NCBI GenBank assembly: GCA_019914945.1
Contig: CM034112.1
Coordinates: 7,448,001-7,512,000 of the forward strand
From: Typha latifolia
Taxonomy: Eukaryota; Streptophyta; Magnoliopsida; Poales; Typhaceae
Reading direction: 5' to 3'
Length of the DNA stretch: 64,000 nucleotides
Part shown: positions 35,776 through 47,681 of the stretch, piece after piece
Layout: each line of letters begins with the position of its first letter
How positions within the stretch are numbered: position 1 is the first letter of the stretch
Notes under the pieces: generated by a model
What the model was told of the DNA's origin: nothing
The model's database searches: none
The model's input: the letters and a program-made list of their open reading frames with translations, nothing else
Translations under genes and position numbers: made by a program

Positions 35776-36806
35776 CCAGTTCGGACTAGATACCGTTCCA
35801 GCCATCACATCGTATCACATCACATCACATACACATGTACTTTTATGACTTCCTATAGATGATAAATCATATGCATATATCCAATACTGCAACAGATCAT
35901 GCAACTTAGGAATTTATGTGGTAAAGAAGCCAAGAGAAAAATGCTGCAATGCCGACTCTAACCATGTATCTAACACATATATACTTTTGCTAATCTATCA
36001 CATGCATACTCATGATAGAGATCATCCCGACATAAAACCATAACAGTATAATCATCTCTATATATCACCAATATACTCATATCTCATATCAGCCTAATCA
36101 AATTAATGATAAAATATGCTTGACTGAAATCATCTCTATATAAAGTTATATAATCATGCTGGAGGCCAAAACATGCTTTGTACATAAGATATAATTTATC
36201 CTAATTTGATAAAGGCGTCTAGGAGATAAGACTACTCACCACCACTGCAAATACCAAGCAATCACTCGTTCAAGTTGCTACGACAACGATCAAGCCTCGA
36301 TAGCTAGGTCCACATGGTCTGAACAGAGGGGTCGGGATCTGAAATTTTTTATAACAAATAATGTCAATCTTTCTATTCATTAAAATTAACTCGGCAAAAA
36401 GATAGTTTCTTGTTGTAATTATGTACTCTTTATTTCTATATTTTTTGTTATTTATTAACCATAATTATATTATTTAATAGTGTATTTAAAATATAATTAT
36501 CTACCTATTATTCTCCTTGATAATTAAGAAAATAAGAATTAAGTTACTACAAATAATTACGTAAGAATATACATACATAACGCTAATAATTACTATTACC
36601 TACCTAGGATTAAAATAGTAATTTATATTGTAGGTATTTTGCTAAACATGATATAATTAGAATTATTTACTAACTATTATATAATTAGATTTAATTTATA
36701 GAAATTAAATACATTAAATTAACTAAACTAACTAAATAATTAATAACATAATCAAATATAATTAGAAATAAATAATGTGCATATATATATATATCAACTA
36801 TATACA

Positions 36807-36909
36807 GTGCTGGGCTCAGCCCAGCACCTTGCGCTGTAAGGGTGCTGGGCCGAGCCCAGCGCCTTGCCCTGCAAGGGCGCTAGGCTGAGCCCAGCACCAC
36901 TTGCAGGGT
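36807..36909. repeat. Three GC-rich hairpin repeats, 35-bp period
   Basis: Near-perfect inverted repeats (arms GTGCTGGGC / GCCCAGCAC) begin at 36807, 36842 and 36877, separated by CTTGC-type spacers. A single related hairpin is at 99-121. Confidence 0.85.
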
Positions 36910-37480
36910 GCAGTCTAAAAGGAAAGAAGGGAAGAAGGAGGAGGAGGAGGAGAAGAAGAAGGAGGAGGAGGAGGAAGCGGGGAAGAGGGTTGGGCCGCAG
37001 GGGAGGGGTAAGGCCGCTGGTGGCCACTCAACGGCCGGCCTCTCGCCGGCAGCTCAAACCTCCTACGTCTCGAACGGCAATTGACAAAGAGGAAGAGCAA
37101 GAGAGAGAGAGGGAGAGAAGGAGAGAGAAAGAGAGAGAGAGAGACTCATCGGCGGGCAGAAGGGCCAACGATGGCTCTTCCCGGCAGTCGATAACTATTT
37201 GTGGACTAGAGGGAGAGAGACAGAGAGACAGACAGACAGAGAATGCGAGGAAGAGAGAGAGACAGAGGGATTATTAGAGAGATGAAAAGCGTGACACGCA
37301 GTGGCGGGGGAGTGGCCGGTGGGCCGGGTCCCACCTCCACGTGTCGCCGCGGCGTAGAGAAAAGTGGCTCGGTGGAGGTGCATGGCACCCCCATCGCGCC
37401 ACAGCATGCATGGTCGGTTGCGTCGTGCCCAGCATGCATTAGTTTTTTTTTTTAAACCCTACTTGGGTTGTTACAACAAA

Positions 37481-40400
37481 TCTCCCAACTGTTTCTCCAT
37501 CTCAACATGTTCCAGTGCTATTACTTTGTCTTCAACTAGCTCTCGTATAAAATGATGTCGAATATCAATGTGTTTTGTACGCGAGTGTTGAACAGGATTT
37601 TTCTATATATTAATAGCACTCATATTGTCACAATAAAGCACCATAGTATTTTGTTCAATGCCATAATCCTTAACCATCTGTTTCAGCCACAATAACTGAG
37701 AACAATAACTACTAGCTGTAATGTACTCGGCCTCAGTAGTAGATAAAGATATAGGGTTCTATTTCTTACTGTGCCAATTTACTAAATTATTTCCAACATA
37801 AAAATAGCCACCTAAGGTACTTTTTCTGTCATCACATAAACTTGCCCAATCAGAATCTGTGTATCCCGATATAATAGCACCCGAGTTATAAGTAAACTAG
37901 ATACCCAAATCAATTGTGTCACTAACATATTTTATGATACGTTTCACGGCAAACAAATGTGTCTCCTTAGGTTCAGATTAAAACCTAGCACACACACCCA
38001 CGCTAAATGCAATGTCTGGTCTACTATCAGTTAAGTACAAAAGACTACCAATCATGCTCCTATATAGTGTCTGATCAACACTTTTTTCTGAAATATCATT
38101 TCCTAGTTTGGTAGTTGTACTCATAGAATTCTAGCATGTTTTGCATTTTCTAAACCGAATCTAGTCACAAGATCCTTAGCATACTCTGTTTGCGCGATAA
38201 AAATCCCTCTTTCCAATTGAGTAATTTAAAGTCCCAAAAAGAATTTCAACTCACCCATCATGCTCATCTCAAAATGACTGTGCATGAGATCTGCAAACTC
38301 CTTAGCTAAAGATTGACTTGTTGCCCCGAAGATAATGTCATCCACATATATTTGTGCCACAACTAAACTCTTGTTCTCACGTCTAATGAACAATGTCTTG
38401 TCCATTCCCCCTCGAGTGAACCCTGCATCCACTAAGAAAGTGGTCAACTTCTCAAACCAAGCTCTTGGAGCTTGTTTTAGCCCGTAGAGGGCCTATTTCA
38501 ATTTAAACAAATGAGAAAGAAATTTATGATCTTCGAAACTCTTAGATTGTTCCACATAAACATCTTCATTCAGGATACCATTCAAGAAAGCACGTTTAAC
38601 ATCCATTTAAAACAATTTAAATTTTAAATGACAAGCAATAGCAAGCAGTATACGAATAGACTCTAGTCTAGCAACAGAAGCAAATGTCTCATCAAAATCT
38701 AGACCCTTAACTTGAGTATAGACTGTGCTACTAGTCTGGCTTTATTTCGAACTATATTGCCATGTTCATCACTTTTATTTTTATATATCCATTTTGTTTC
38801 AATTACGTTCACATTCTTAGGTCTAGGAACTAAATACCAAACATCATTCCTAGAAAATTGCTCTAGTTACTCATGCATAGCATTGACCCAAGAGTCATCT
38901 AACAATGCTTCTTTCACATTTTTAGGTTCAGAAGAAGATATATAACAAGTAAATGATACCTCATTTTGGATTTGTCGTCTTGTCTTCATTGGTTCATTCA
39001 CGTCTCTGATCACTTGTGACAGTGGATGATTTAGTTTCACTCTGGTAGATGGTTCTAGTATGTTGGAGTTATCTTTGTTCATTTCAACCTTGTCCTAGTC
39101 CTGTTTCTCAATTGCTAGATCAAGTTCCTTTCCAATGTCTTCGTCATGTGTACCTGTAGGAACAAAAATAGAAATACCTTCAGTTTTGTTAGTAGTGGAT
39201 TCATCTATAATAACATTAGCAGATTTCATAATAATAGAAGTGTCAAGATTGAATACTCTGTCGGCTCTGCTATTATTAGAATACCCTAAGAAGATGCCCT
39301 CACTACTCCTAGTGTCAAATTTAGTCAAATATTCTCGATTACGCAAGATATAGTATTTACTACCAAATACTCGAAAATATTTAACGCTAGGTTTCTTACC
39401 TTTCCAGATTTCATATGCAGTCATTTTTGTACCTGGTCTTAGATAAACACGATCTATCACATGTACCGCTGTATTGACCACCTCATCCCAAAACCTTTGA
39501 GAAACCTTTTTAGCATGAAGCATAACCCTAGCCATTTCCTACACAATACGTTTCTTTCTCTCCACAATCCCGTTCTTTTGTGGAGTTATAGGAGCTGAAA
39601 ATTCATGTTGAATACCAAGAGAATCACAAAATATGGAAAAAAAATTATTTTCAAATTCTCTACCATGATCAGAACGAATCCTAACTAGGGTAGAAAATTT
39701 TTCATTCTGCAGTTTCAAGCATAGTTATTTAAAAACTTCAAAGGTTTCAAACTTCTCATGTAAAATGGCAACCCAGATATATCTGGAGTAATCATCGACC
39801 ATTAAGAATATATAGCGTTTACCTCCAAGACTTTCCATTTTTGTTGGACACATTAAGTCTATATGGACTAATTGTAGCACACGGTCAGTGGTAGCTGCAT
39901 TTATTTTTCTTGTATGGGATCCTAATTTGTTTTCCAATTTGACACGAACCGCACTCTTTTTGACATTTCATTCATCTTAGGTATTCCTCTTACTATTTCT
40001 TGTTTGGACAGATTAAGCAATTCCTTGTGATTCACATATCAAAGATATTGATGCCAAAGATCTGCAATGTCAAAAGAGGCACTGTTATATTTTAATTTAT
40101 GTGAAATTCCAACAACATAGCAATTATCAAATATTCTATATCCAAAACTTATACCATTACCATCATGATCTAGAAAAGTATAATTATTTTTAGAGAATTT
40201 TATCTCATAATCTTCATCACAAAATTGATTGATGCTGAGTAAATTTGCTTTCAAGCCCTTAATATAAAGAACATTTTCAAGAATAGGAACACCTGGAGTA
40301 CTTACCTTTCCTTTACCTATTACATTGGATGAATTACCATCTCTAAATGTCACAACTCCCCCTTCATGTTCTTCGTGATTAGAAAATAATGATTTGTCGC

Positions 40401-40540
40401 CTGACATATGTATTGAACAGCCACTTTTTAAATACCACAAGTCAGAATTTAAAGCTTTCAAGGCAGTATGTACAACATAACATTTCAAGTCACTTTTCTT
40501 GACCCATATGGCCTTTGATGACCTCAGGTTTTCTTCCTTT
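37481..40540 (-). pseudogene. Copia pol: protease, integrase, RT, RNase H (broken)
   Basis: Read right to left. The protease region (40440-40300) reads WYLKSGCSIHMSGD, where Lys replaces the catalytic Asp of the usual DSGCS. The GAG-pre-integrase region (NLLSINQFCDEDYEIKF) follows. The integrase core has LVHIDLMCP and MVDDYSRYIWV (39725-39937), and its C-terminus has FWDEVVNTAVHVIDRVYLR and GKKPSVKYFRVFGSKYYI (39095-39535). The RT start (DDSWVNAMHE near 38870), RT palm with IYVDDIIFG (near 38350), and RNase H with TDSDWASL and TEAEY (37700-37900) complete it. Several stops and frame changes occur. The C-terminal tail is at 34317-34654. Confidence 0.9.
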
Positions 40541-42060
40541 TATCGACCTGCAGAAACAAAAATAGTTTTATTATTATTTAAATTACCGGTGTATCCAACT
40601 CCATACCTGTCTTTTCCAGAAATCTAATTGTTTAGTATCTCGTCAAGTTCGTTCTTCCCTTTAAGAAATGTCACTTCCTTCTACAATCACTCTAATTCAA
40701 TTTCATCAGCCTTCATCTTATCTTTCGCATCGTCAAGTTGTTGAGTAAGGTTTTTGACACGTTCAAGTTTCAGTTTGTACTTCTTCTCAAATTGATTTCT
40801 TTCTAGTTCGATTACCTTAAGTGTCATTGAAATAGTTTAAGATTGCACTTCTTGAGTTTAAACGACTCCAAGTACAAATCATTATAGGCATTTTGTATTT
40901 ATGATTCTTCTTTTTTAACTGGTAACACATCCTATTCATCTGTACTATCAGAATCAACAACAGAGTTAGTATTAAAAATAGAGGAGACGAAAGCTACAAA
41001 GTTCTCTTGGTCTTTCTCAGAATCTTCATCAGATTCATCTAAGTCGTCCCAAGTGACTTTTATAGCTTTACCTTTCCTCTTAAGACGATTAGGGCATTCT
41101 TGTGCGATGTGTCAAAAACCAGAACATTCAAAACATCGAGCTTTATTATCAGAATTCTTATTTTTCTATTTCACATTGTTGTAGCTCACCCTAGTATTCG
41201 AACTCATAGCATTTTTCTTTTTCACAAAGGCTTTGTTTTTCTCAAGTTTTTCAGTATTCAACTTGTTTGGCTTTCAAAAAAATTTATTAAACTTTTTGAC
41301 AAACATGGCCAACATCTCAACATCTAAATCACCTTCATCATTTGACTCCTCTAAATTTTGTTCAATAGTGGATAGGGTCGTCCCTTTGGACTTACTCGGT
41401 TTTGAAAGATTGGACTCAAATGTTTGTAAATTTTCTACCAATTGTTCAACCTTCATAGAATCAATGTCCTTACTTTCCTTAATAGCTGTAACTTTTGCCT
41501 GAAACCTTTCTAGGAGAGACCTAAGGATCTTACGAACAATTTTATTTTCATAAATTTTCTCTCCTAGGTTGAAACTGGAGTTGACTATATCACTCAGCTT
41601 TGCATAAAACTCATCAAATGTCTCATTCTCTTTCATACGTAGAGTTTCAAAACTAGTAGTCAACCTCTGAAGTTTCAAAAATTTTACAGCTATGGTTCCT
41701 TCGTGAGTAGTTTCTAAGATCGTCCAAGCTTCTTTTGCTATCTCACAAGTAGAAATTCTTCTAAATTCTTCTGAGGAAACACAACTAAAAATTGCATTTA
41801 TTGTCTTTCTATTTCATCCAACTTTTTCATAATCTACCCTATCCCACGACTCTATCAGTTTTTCAACAAGCTTATCATTCACCATGTACATTGGTGCACT
41901 CCAACCGTTCACTACGGCAATCTATATTCGCTCATCTATAGACTTCAAGTAAGCTCTCATCCTAGCTTTCCAATATTCATAATTTGATCCATCTAGAATA
42001 GGAGGTCTAATAGACGATTGTCATCTCTATGAAAATCCATGCCTATTTGATCTCTCTCTA
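40541..42060 (-). pseudogene. Copia gag (broken)
   Basis: Read right to left. DUF4219-like start (DGSNYEYWKARMRAYLKS) is followed by a UBN2-type capsid (KLQRLTTSFETLRMKENETF, DEFYAKLSDIVN; open 41678-41274). A Lys-rich segment and a zinc knuckle near 41100-41145 (RCFECSGF, stop, HIAQECPNR) follow. Stops lie in several places where family members have Trp or Gln, as expected from C-to-T decay. Confidence 0.85.
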
Positions 42061-42075
42061 AATGTGAGATAACCT

Positions 42076-42088
42076 ACTCTGATACCAA
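42076..42088 (-). other. Copia primer-binding site
   Basis: On the minus strand TGGTATCAGAGT lies two bases after the 5' LTR end. It is an iMet-type PBS. Confidence 0.9.
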
Positions 42089-42089
42089 T

Positions 42090-43065
42090 TGAAAAAACAC
42101 CTAGACACACATATGTATCTAAACCCTAGACAATGATATCACTCGTTTGCTTAAATAAAATCAAAAGAAATATTAAAAAAAATAAAAGCAGAGATGAACA
42201 CTAAGATTTTAACATAGAAAAATCCAAACGAAAAAAAAGCCACGGATCCAAACTCGGATCAAAACCAATCACTAGAATAATAGTAGTTACAAGACTAACT
42301 CACAAAATAACCCGTCGATCCAAACGACTTTATTTCTCTCAGTCTTGCTCGCTAGAACCTATGATTCACCGCTTCTCGTGATTGATATCCAATCTCAATA
42401 GCCCTTGAGATTGATCTTTCGTCTAAATAACCCTTAAGATGAAAGATTAAGTTTTGTAGAAGAGTAGGATCTTGTTGGTTGAAGAAATGATGTAGCCTCA
42501 AGAGTTGACCTTCAAATTGCTTCGCCAACCACCCTAGAGTTAGAGCATTACTATACTTATATAAGATCTCCAAGATATAGTCAAATCCAAGTCTTATCCG
42601 AACTCGCAAAAGTCCAAAAATTGCAAACTTCGTAGGTGCATTCCAACGCGGCCCGGATGCATTCGAACGCGGCTCGGGTGCGTTCGAACGGCCTAACTTG
42701 ATGTCAGGTGCATTCGAACGGGCTCAGGTGCGTTCGAACGGGCACAAGTGCGTTCAAACACGGCGACTTGATTTTCACAGGTTGCGTTCGAACGGCCAAG
42801 GCTGCGTTCGAACGCGCACAGAAACAACACTTACTATTTGTGCGAACACCTGCACTCGCATTCGAACGTGCTTGTGAACGCGGTGTTATTGTCTGTGCAA
42901 ACGCGTGAGCTCGCATTCGAACACGCTTGTGAACTCGTAAACTTTTCTCCATTAATCTTGCAATTCTTCAAAACAAATACTTTCTAGATTTGTATAAATG
43001 CTCATATACATGTATAAAAATACTTAGAATATTTTGTTCACAATTGCCAACAATAAAACCTAATA
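42090..43065 (-). repeat. Copia 5' LTR
   Basis: In plus view it runs from TGAAAAAACACCTAGACACA to AAACCTAATA, paired with 30959-31793. The terminal CA has become TA. Palindromes of the GCGTTCGAACGC type fill 42640-42930. Confidence 0.9.
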
Positions 43066-43067
43066 GT

Positions 43068-46000
43068 TGTTGCACCCCTTATCCTAATATTATATTAGAT
43101 GAGGATATGACCGGCCACAGCTCGTGAGATTATGCCCAATAGAGTACAAGACCAGCCACAACTACAACGCAATAATCTGTAATTTGTTATACAAATATAT
43201 CTCACATGGGTCTAACAGCTACCCTTGATAGGCTAGGATATAATATAATTGAACTTTCAAAATGGGACACCTAGTAACATACAATTTAAAATTAAGGATG
43301 TTGTACTTGGAGTCATGCTACATCCTTGCATGTCACACCTGCTTAGAGGCATGACATGCTATGTAACAAGAAAAAATTTTAAGGGACATGAAGCCAATGA
43401 TAACAACATTTATTATAACTGAAATAAAGTCAAAATCTTAATTCACATATTAATACCACTATAATAATACCAAAATAATTCGTATGGTTAAACAATCACT
43501 AATTTGACATAATAAAAATTTCTATAAATAAACTATTCTCCTATGTTGAGGATTTCAATCTTGGGCTTGGTCTTCAGAGTCAAACTTTAAAATATTTTGA
43601 TATGCTCATGAAAGAAATATGATGTTTAATGAGCTCGATGCTCAGCAAGTAATAACACTCTATTTATGAATATTACAATAACTTGCATATCTGAATAAAT
43701 TATTCTAAAAACATAATTTAAATTCATTGTAATCAATATCTTGGATACCCATCAAACTGATAAAATATCATATTATATCTTTAATCGGTATCTGACCCAT
43801 GACCACATCACACTATTAGTTACCATCGGTGGTGCCCGAGAAGTTTTGAGTTAGTCGATCCATCTAGGGTCACAGTAGATACCTCTACAGTGTCCTATTA
43901 ATTTTTCCACTAGTCATTGAGTAAGATTAGACTCATTGTAGAAAAAAAAATCTAAAAATACTTTTTCTAATCCCGCTAGAGTTACTTGATAGCACGTCAC
44001 GACATTATATTTTAAGAATCTTCTCCCTAGTCTTATCTCCCAATTAGGTCCAAATTCAACTCATGGCTATTTGACATCTAGATTCTTAATTTTTATCAAA
44101 GAATTTATTATGCATTAACTAAAAAATGCATATATGCTAATATCTTTTGAATCAAATAATTTTAAACTTATAAAATACTCTAATGTCATGATTATCTATA
44201 TTTTATTTCCTAAAAATAAAATAAGTTAAATATCTAAGATATGTGCAGTTATCTGGAAAAGATCATTCTAATATTAAATTTCTGATTCTTAATCATGATC
44301 ACTAATAGTAAATAAAGCATTTGATAAAATTTTCATATCATTGTTTTTGTAAAACTAATAGAAATTGCATTTATAAAGATACCATGAACATTCAAGCATC
44401 TCTAATAAAATAAAATTACTACTAATTTTTCTAAATTAATAAAACAATATGAACAAGAAAACTTGCCTCTCATGCTGATCCCAATATATTTTGATTTTCA
44501 AAATTCTTTTAAAAGGCATGGTTTCCAAAGCAGTGTGTTTTTAATATTCTCCCGACTCTCCTTTTGACCTTTAGTCTACTGCTACAACTAGAGTACGAAG
44601 CGCACTATGTAGCAATCCTTTTTTTCTTCTCCCTTTCTTTGTTTTCATCTGCCTTCAAGATCATGCTTCTTGTCGCGGCCGCCTAGTCGCACCCTCCTCT
44701 CTAATGTTTAGAGTTTCTCTCTTTATTTTTTTTCTACCCTAGTATATATATAAAAGGAGATAAAATCTAAGCCTCCCTTTACTTTAGGAAAAACAAAAGT
44801 CTTTATTCCAGAATACAACCACTTATTCTACAATAACAACTAAATAGTATAATACTTTAGGAATAACAAAAGTCTTTATTCCATAATACAACCAGAATAT
44901 AAACACTATTTATCAAAATTATATTTTATATCACACACTAACTCAATTACTAATTTACCCTTGATTTAACTAAAACATCTCTTAAATATCTTATTATAAT
45001 TTATCTCCCATATTTTATCTCTTTCAAACATCTTATTATAATTCATTACTATCTCTTCTCTCTCAAACATTTTATCAACATCTTTTCATAATTTATCACT
45101 CCTCTCTACTCTCTCTCTATATTTTATCATACTCTTTTATTTTATACTAAATAAAATTTAATTTAAACAGCACAAAATATCAATAATTTAATATTTTATA
45201 AACTTAAGACATTTTAAAAGGTATTATTATTATTATTAAATATTATTTTTATTTTATATATTTAATTATAAATATAAATATTATAAAATTATTAATAATA
45301 AAATATTTAATTGATATAATAATTTATTTATAAATTATCTTATTATTAAAATAATTTTTCTATACTAATAACATCAAAATTATAATAATAATTAATCTAA
45401 TATTTTATCGAATTAAATACTAAATCATAGATAAATAATATATTTACTATTTAAACTATATTTAACCTAATTGAATTTTTTTAAATAAAAAATAAGAAAT
45501 TTTGAAAAAAAATTATATTATGTATTCAAAAAATATTTATTTGTGTAAATAGTTTCAAAAATTATTTATTTCGTGTTCAAAAAATATTAAGCTAAAATAA
45601 AAAATAAGAAATTGTAAATAGTTTAATATAATTAATAATTTCATTGAATGATTATTAAAAATATGTGTTCAATGTAAAATAATTTTTTATTATTTTTCGA
45701 CTACAAAATATGGTAATATTTAAAATATTATCAAATATAATAATATTTAAAATACTATAAATATAATAATATTTTATAATATTATAAAATATTTATAATA
45801 ATAAAATATTATTTTTGACTATAAAATTAAATGTTAAAAAAAGATAAATATTAATAAACTAATATTTTATAAAAATAAAATATATTCAAATTGCATTCAA
45901 GCATTCCATATCCATCTCTTTATCATTGCATTGTATATTTATCTGTCTAGCATTATATTCAAGCATTGCATATTTATATCCTAGCAATGCATGCATATTT

Positions 46001-47681
46001 ATCTCTCTAGCATTGTATTTAAGTATTATATATTTATCTTTTGCATATTTATCTCCCTAACATTGTATTGTATTACATATCTATTTTCTAGCATTGTATT
46101 GCATTGCACAGTTATTTCTCTAGCATTGCATTGCATATTAATATTATTATTAAATATTATTTTAATTTTATATACGTAGATATAAATATAAATATTATAA
46201 AATTCTCTAATATGGTATATAATAATTTGTTATAAATTATATTATTGTTAAAATAATTTTTATATGTAATAATAACATCAAAAATATAATATTAATAAAA
46301 TAATATTCTATCAGATTAAATATTAACTCATAGATAAAATAATATATTTACTATTTAAACTATGTATTAACTTAATTAAATCTCTCTTTCTTTAAAATGA
46401 TAACATAAGAAATAATGGAAAAAATAATATAATATTATTAGTAATCTCCTGTTTTAAGCTAAAATAAAATATATGAAAGTGTAAATATTTTAATATTATT
46501 AATATCTTATTTTGGCAAGATTATTAAAAATATATGTTCCATCTAAAATAAAATTTTATTATTTTCGACTAGAAAATATAATAATATTTAAAATATTATA
46601 TAATATAATAATATTTAAAATATTATGTAATATAATAATAATTATTAAAATATTATTTTTGACTATAAAATATATAGGATTAAATGTAAAAAATAAAAAT
46701 ATTAATAAACTATTATTTTATAAAACTAAAATATATTTAAATTTCATTGCATCGCATAATTATCTTCATAAAATTGCAGCGCAGATCTATCTCCCTAACA
46801 TTGCATTACATTACATATCTATTTTCTAGCACTGTATTGCATTGCATATTTATTCTTTGGATATAAATATTATCATTAAATATTATTTTAATTGTATATA
46901 TTTAAATATTAAATATAAATATTATAAAATTCTAATAATATAGTATTTTAATGATATAATAATTTTTTCCTATATTATATTATTGTTAACATAATTTTTA
47001 TATGTACTACTAACATTAAATATATAATATTAATAAACTTTTGTTTTATCGAATTAAACATTAACCCATAGATAAAATAATATATTTACTACTTAAACAA
47101 CGTATTAACCGAATTAAATTTTTTTAAATAATAAAATTATAAATTTGGAAAAAATTAATATAATACTATTAATAATCTCATGTTTTAAACTAAAATAAAA
47201 CATATGAAAGTACAAATATTTTAATATTATTAATAATCTCATTTTGCAAAGATTATTAATAAATATATGTTCCATGTAAAATAAATTTTTATTATTTTTT
47301 AATATAAAATATAATAATATTTAAATATTATTAATAATAAATTATTATTTTTTTGCTATAAAGTATGTAGGATTAAATGTAAAAAAATATAAATATCAAT
47401 AAAATATTTTATAAAATTAATATATTTAACATTGCATACAAATAAATATAGGAATAGCTATTCCTAGAATAAAACCATCATTTTAGATATAACAAATTAG
47501 ATTTTGCTATTCCTATTTCTCCCAATACGTGAACAAGGCCTAAAGCGATATGAATTGGCTTTTCTTTCTATTTCCTAATAGGAGTCCGATCTTTTAAAAG
47601 GTTAAGGTAAGTGCATTATTATCCTTATTATTATTATACTTTTAAAATTATTATTTTTATTTATTTATTTTGATTATTACA
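43068..47681 (-). repeat. G6 3' LTR, enlarged by an AT-rich insertion
   Basis: Only about 1.8 kb looks like LTR: 43068-44780 and about 47560-47681. A TATA-like ATATATATAAAAGG lies near 44735. Between lies about 2.8 kb of very AT-rich tandem DNA. The right end of the insert, read on the minus strand, starts GGCCTTGTTCACGTATTGGG, like the end of some plant DNA transposons. Confidence 0.55.
45215..47460. repeat. AT-rich tandem array, about 0.7-0.9 kb units
   Basis: Three diverged units begin near 45238, 46152 and 46882 (each with AAATATTATTTT and later ATAATATATTTACTA and TTAACC/TTAACTTAATT blocks). Shorter CTAGCATTGCATTGCATAT-like repeats at 45885-46140 and 46738-46860 separate them. AT content is roughly 85%. 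No gene is seen. Confidence 0.75.

Larger units (their letters stand above)
34660..37475 (-). mobile_element. Solo LTR, family 3, nested in the copia element
   Basis: This is a 2,816-bp segment from TGTAACACCCACAACCC to GGGTTGTTACA, with a 5-bp direct repeat ACAAA on both sides (34655-34659 and 37476-37480). It has no internal coding region, PBS or PPT, so it fits a solo LTR left by LTR-LTR recombination. Parts in plus view are an AT-rich body, a tandem array at 35583-35775, GC-rich hairpins at 36807-36909, (GA)n tracts at 36930-37290 and a GC-rich end. Relatives are at 1-694, 43068, 49248 and 59642. The strand is inferred from the 43068-47681 copy. Confidence 0.88.
30959..43065 (-). mobile_element. 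Ty1/copia retrotransposon with third ORF, decayed
   Basis: This is a complete minus-strand copia element of about 9.3 kb once the nested LTR is removed. LTRs are at 30959-31793 (3') and 42090-43065 (5'). The PBS, gag, protease, integrase, RT and RNase H follow in copia order (integrase before RT). A third ORF follows pol, then the PPT. GTTGT flanks both ends (30954-30958 and 43066-43070). Length, iMet PBS and an extra ORF downstream of pol are like the Sirevirus group. Stops, a lost protease Asp and an inserted LTR show that it is dead. Confidence 0.92.

Noticed and set aside
46512..46829. 105-codon Ile/Lys/Asn-rich frame
   Set aside because: It lies in the AT-rich tandem array and reflects base composition only.
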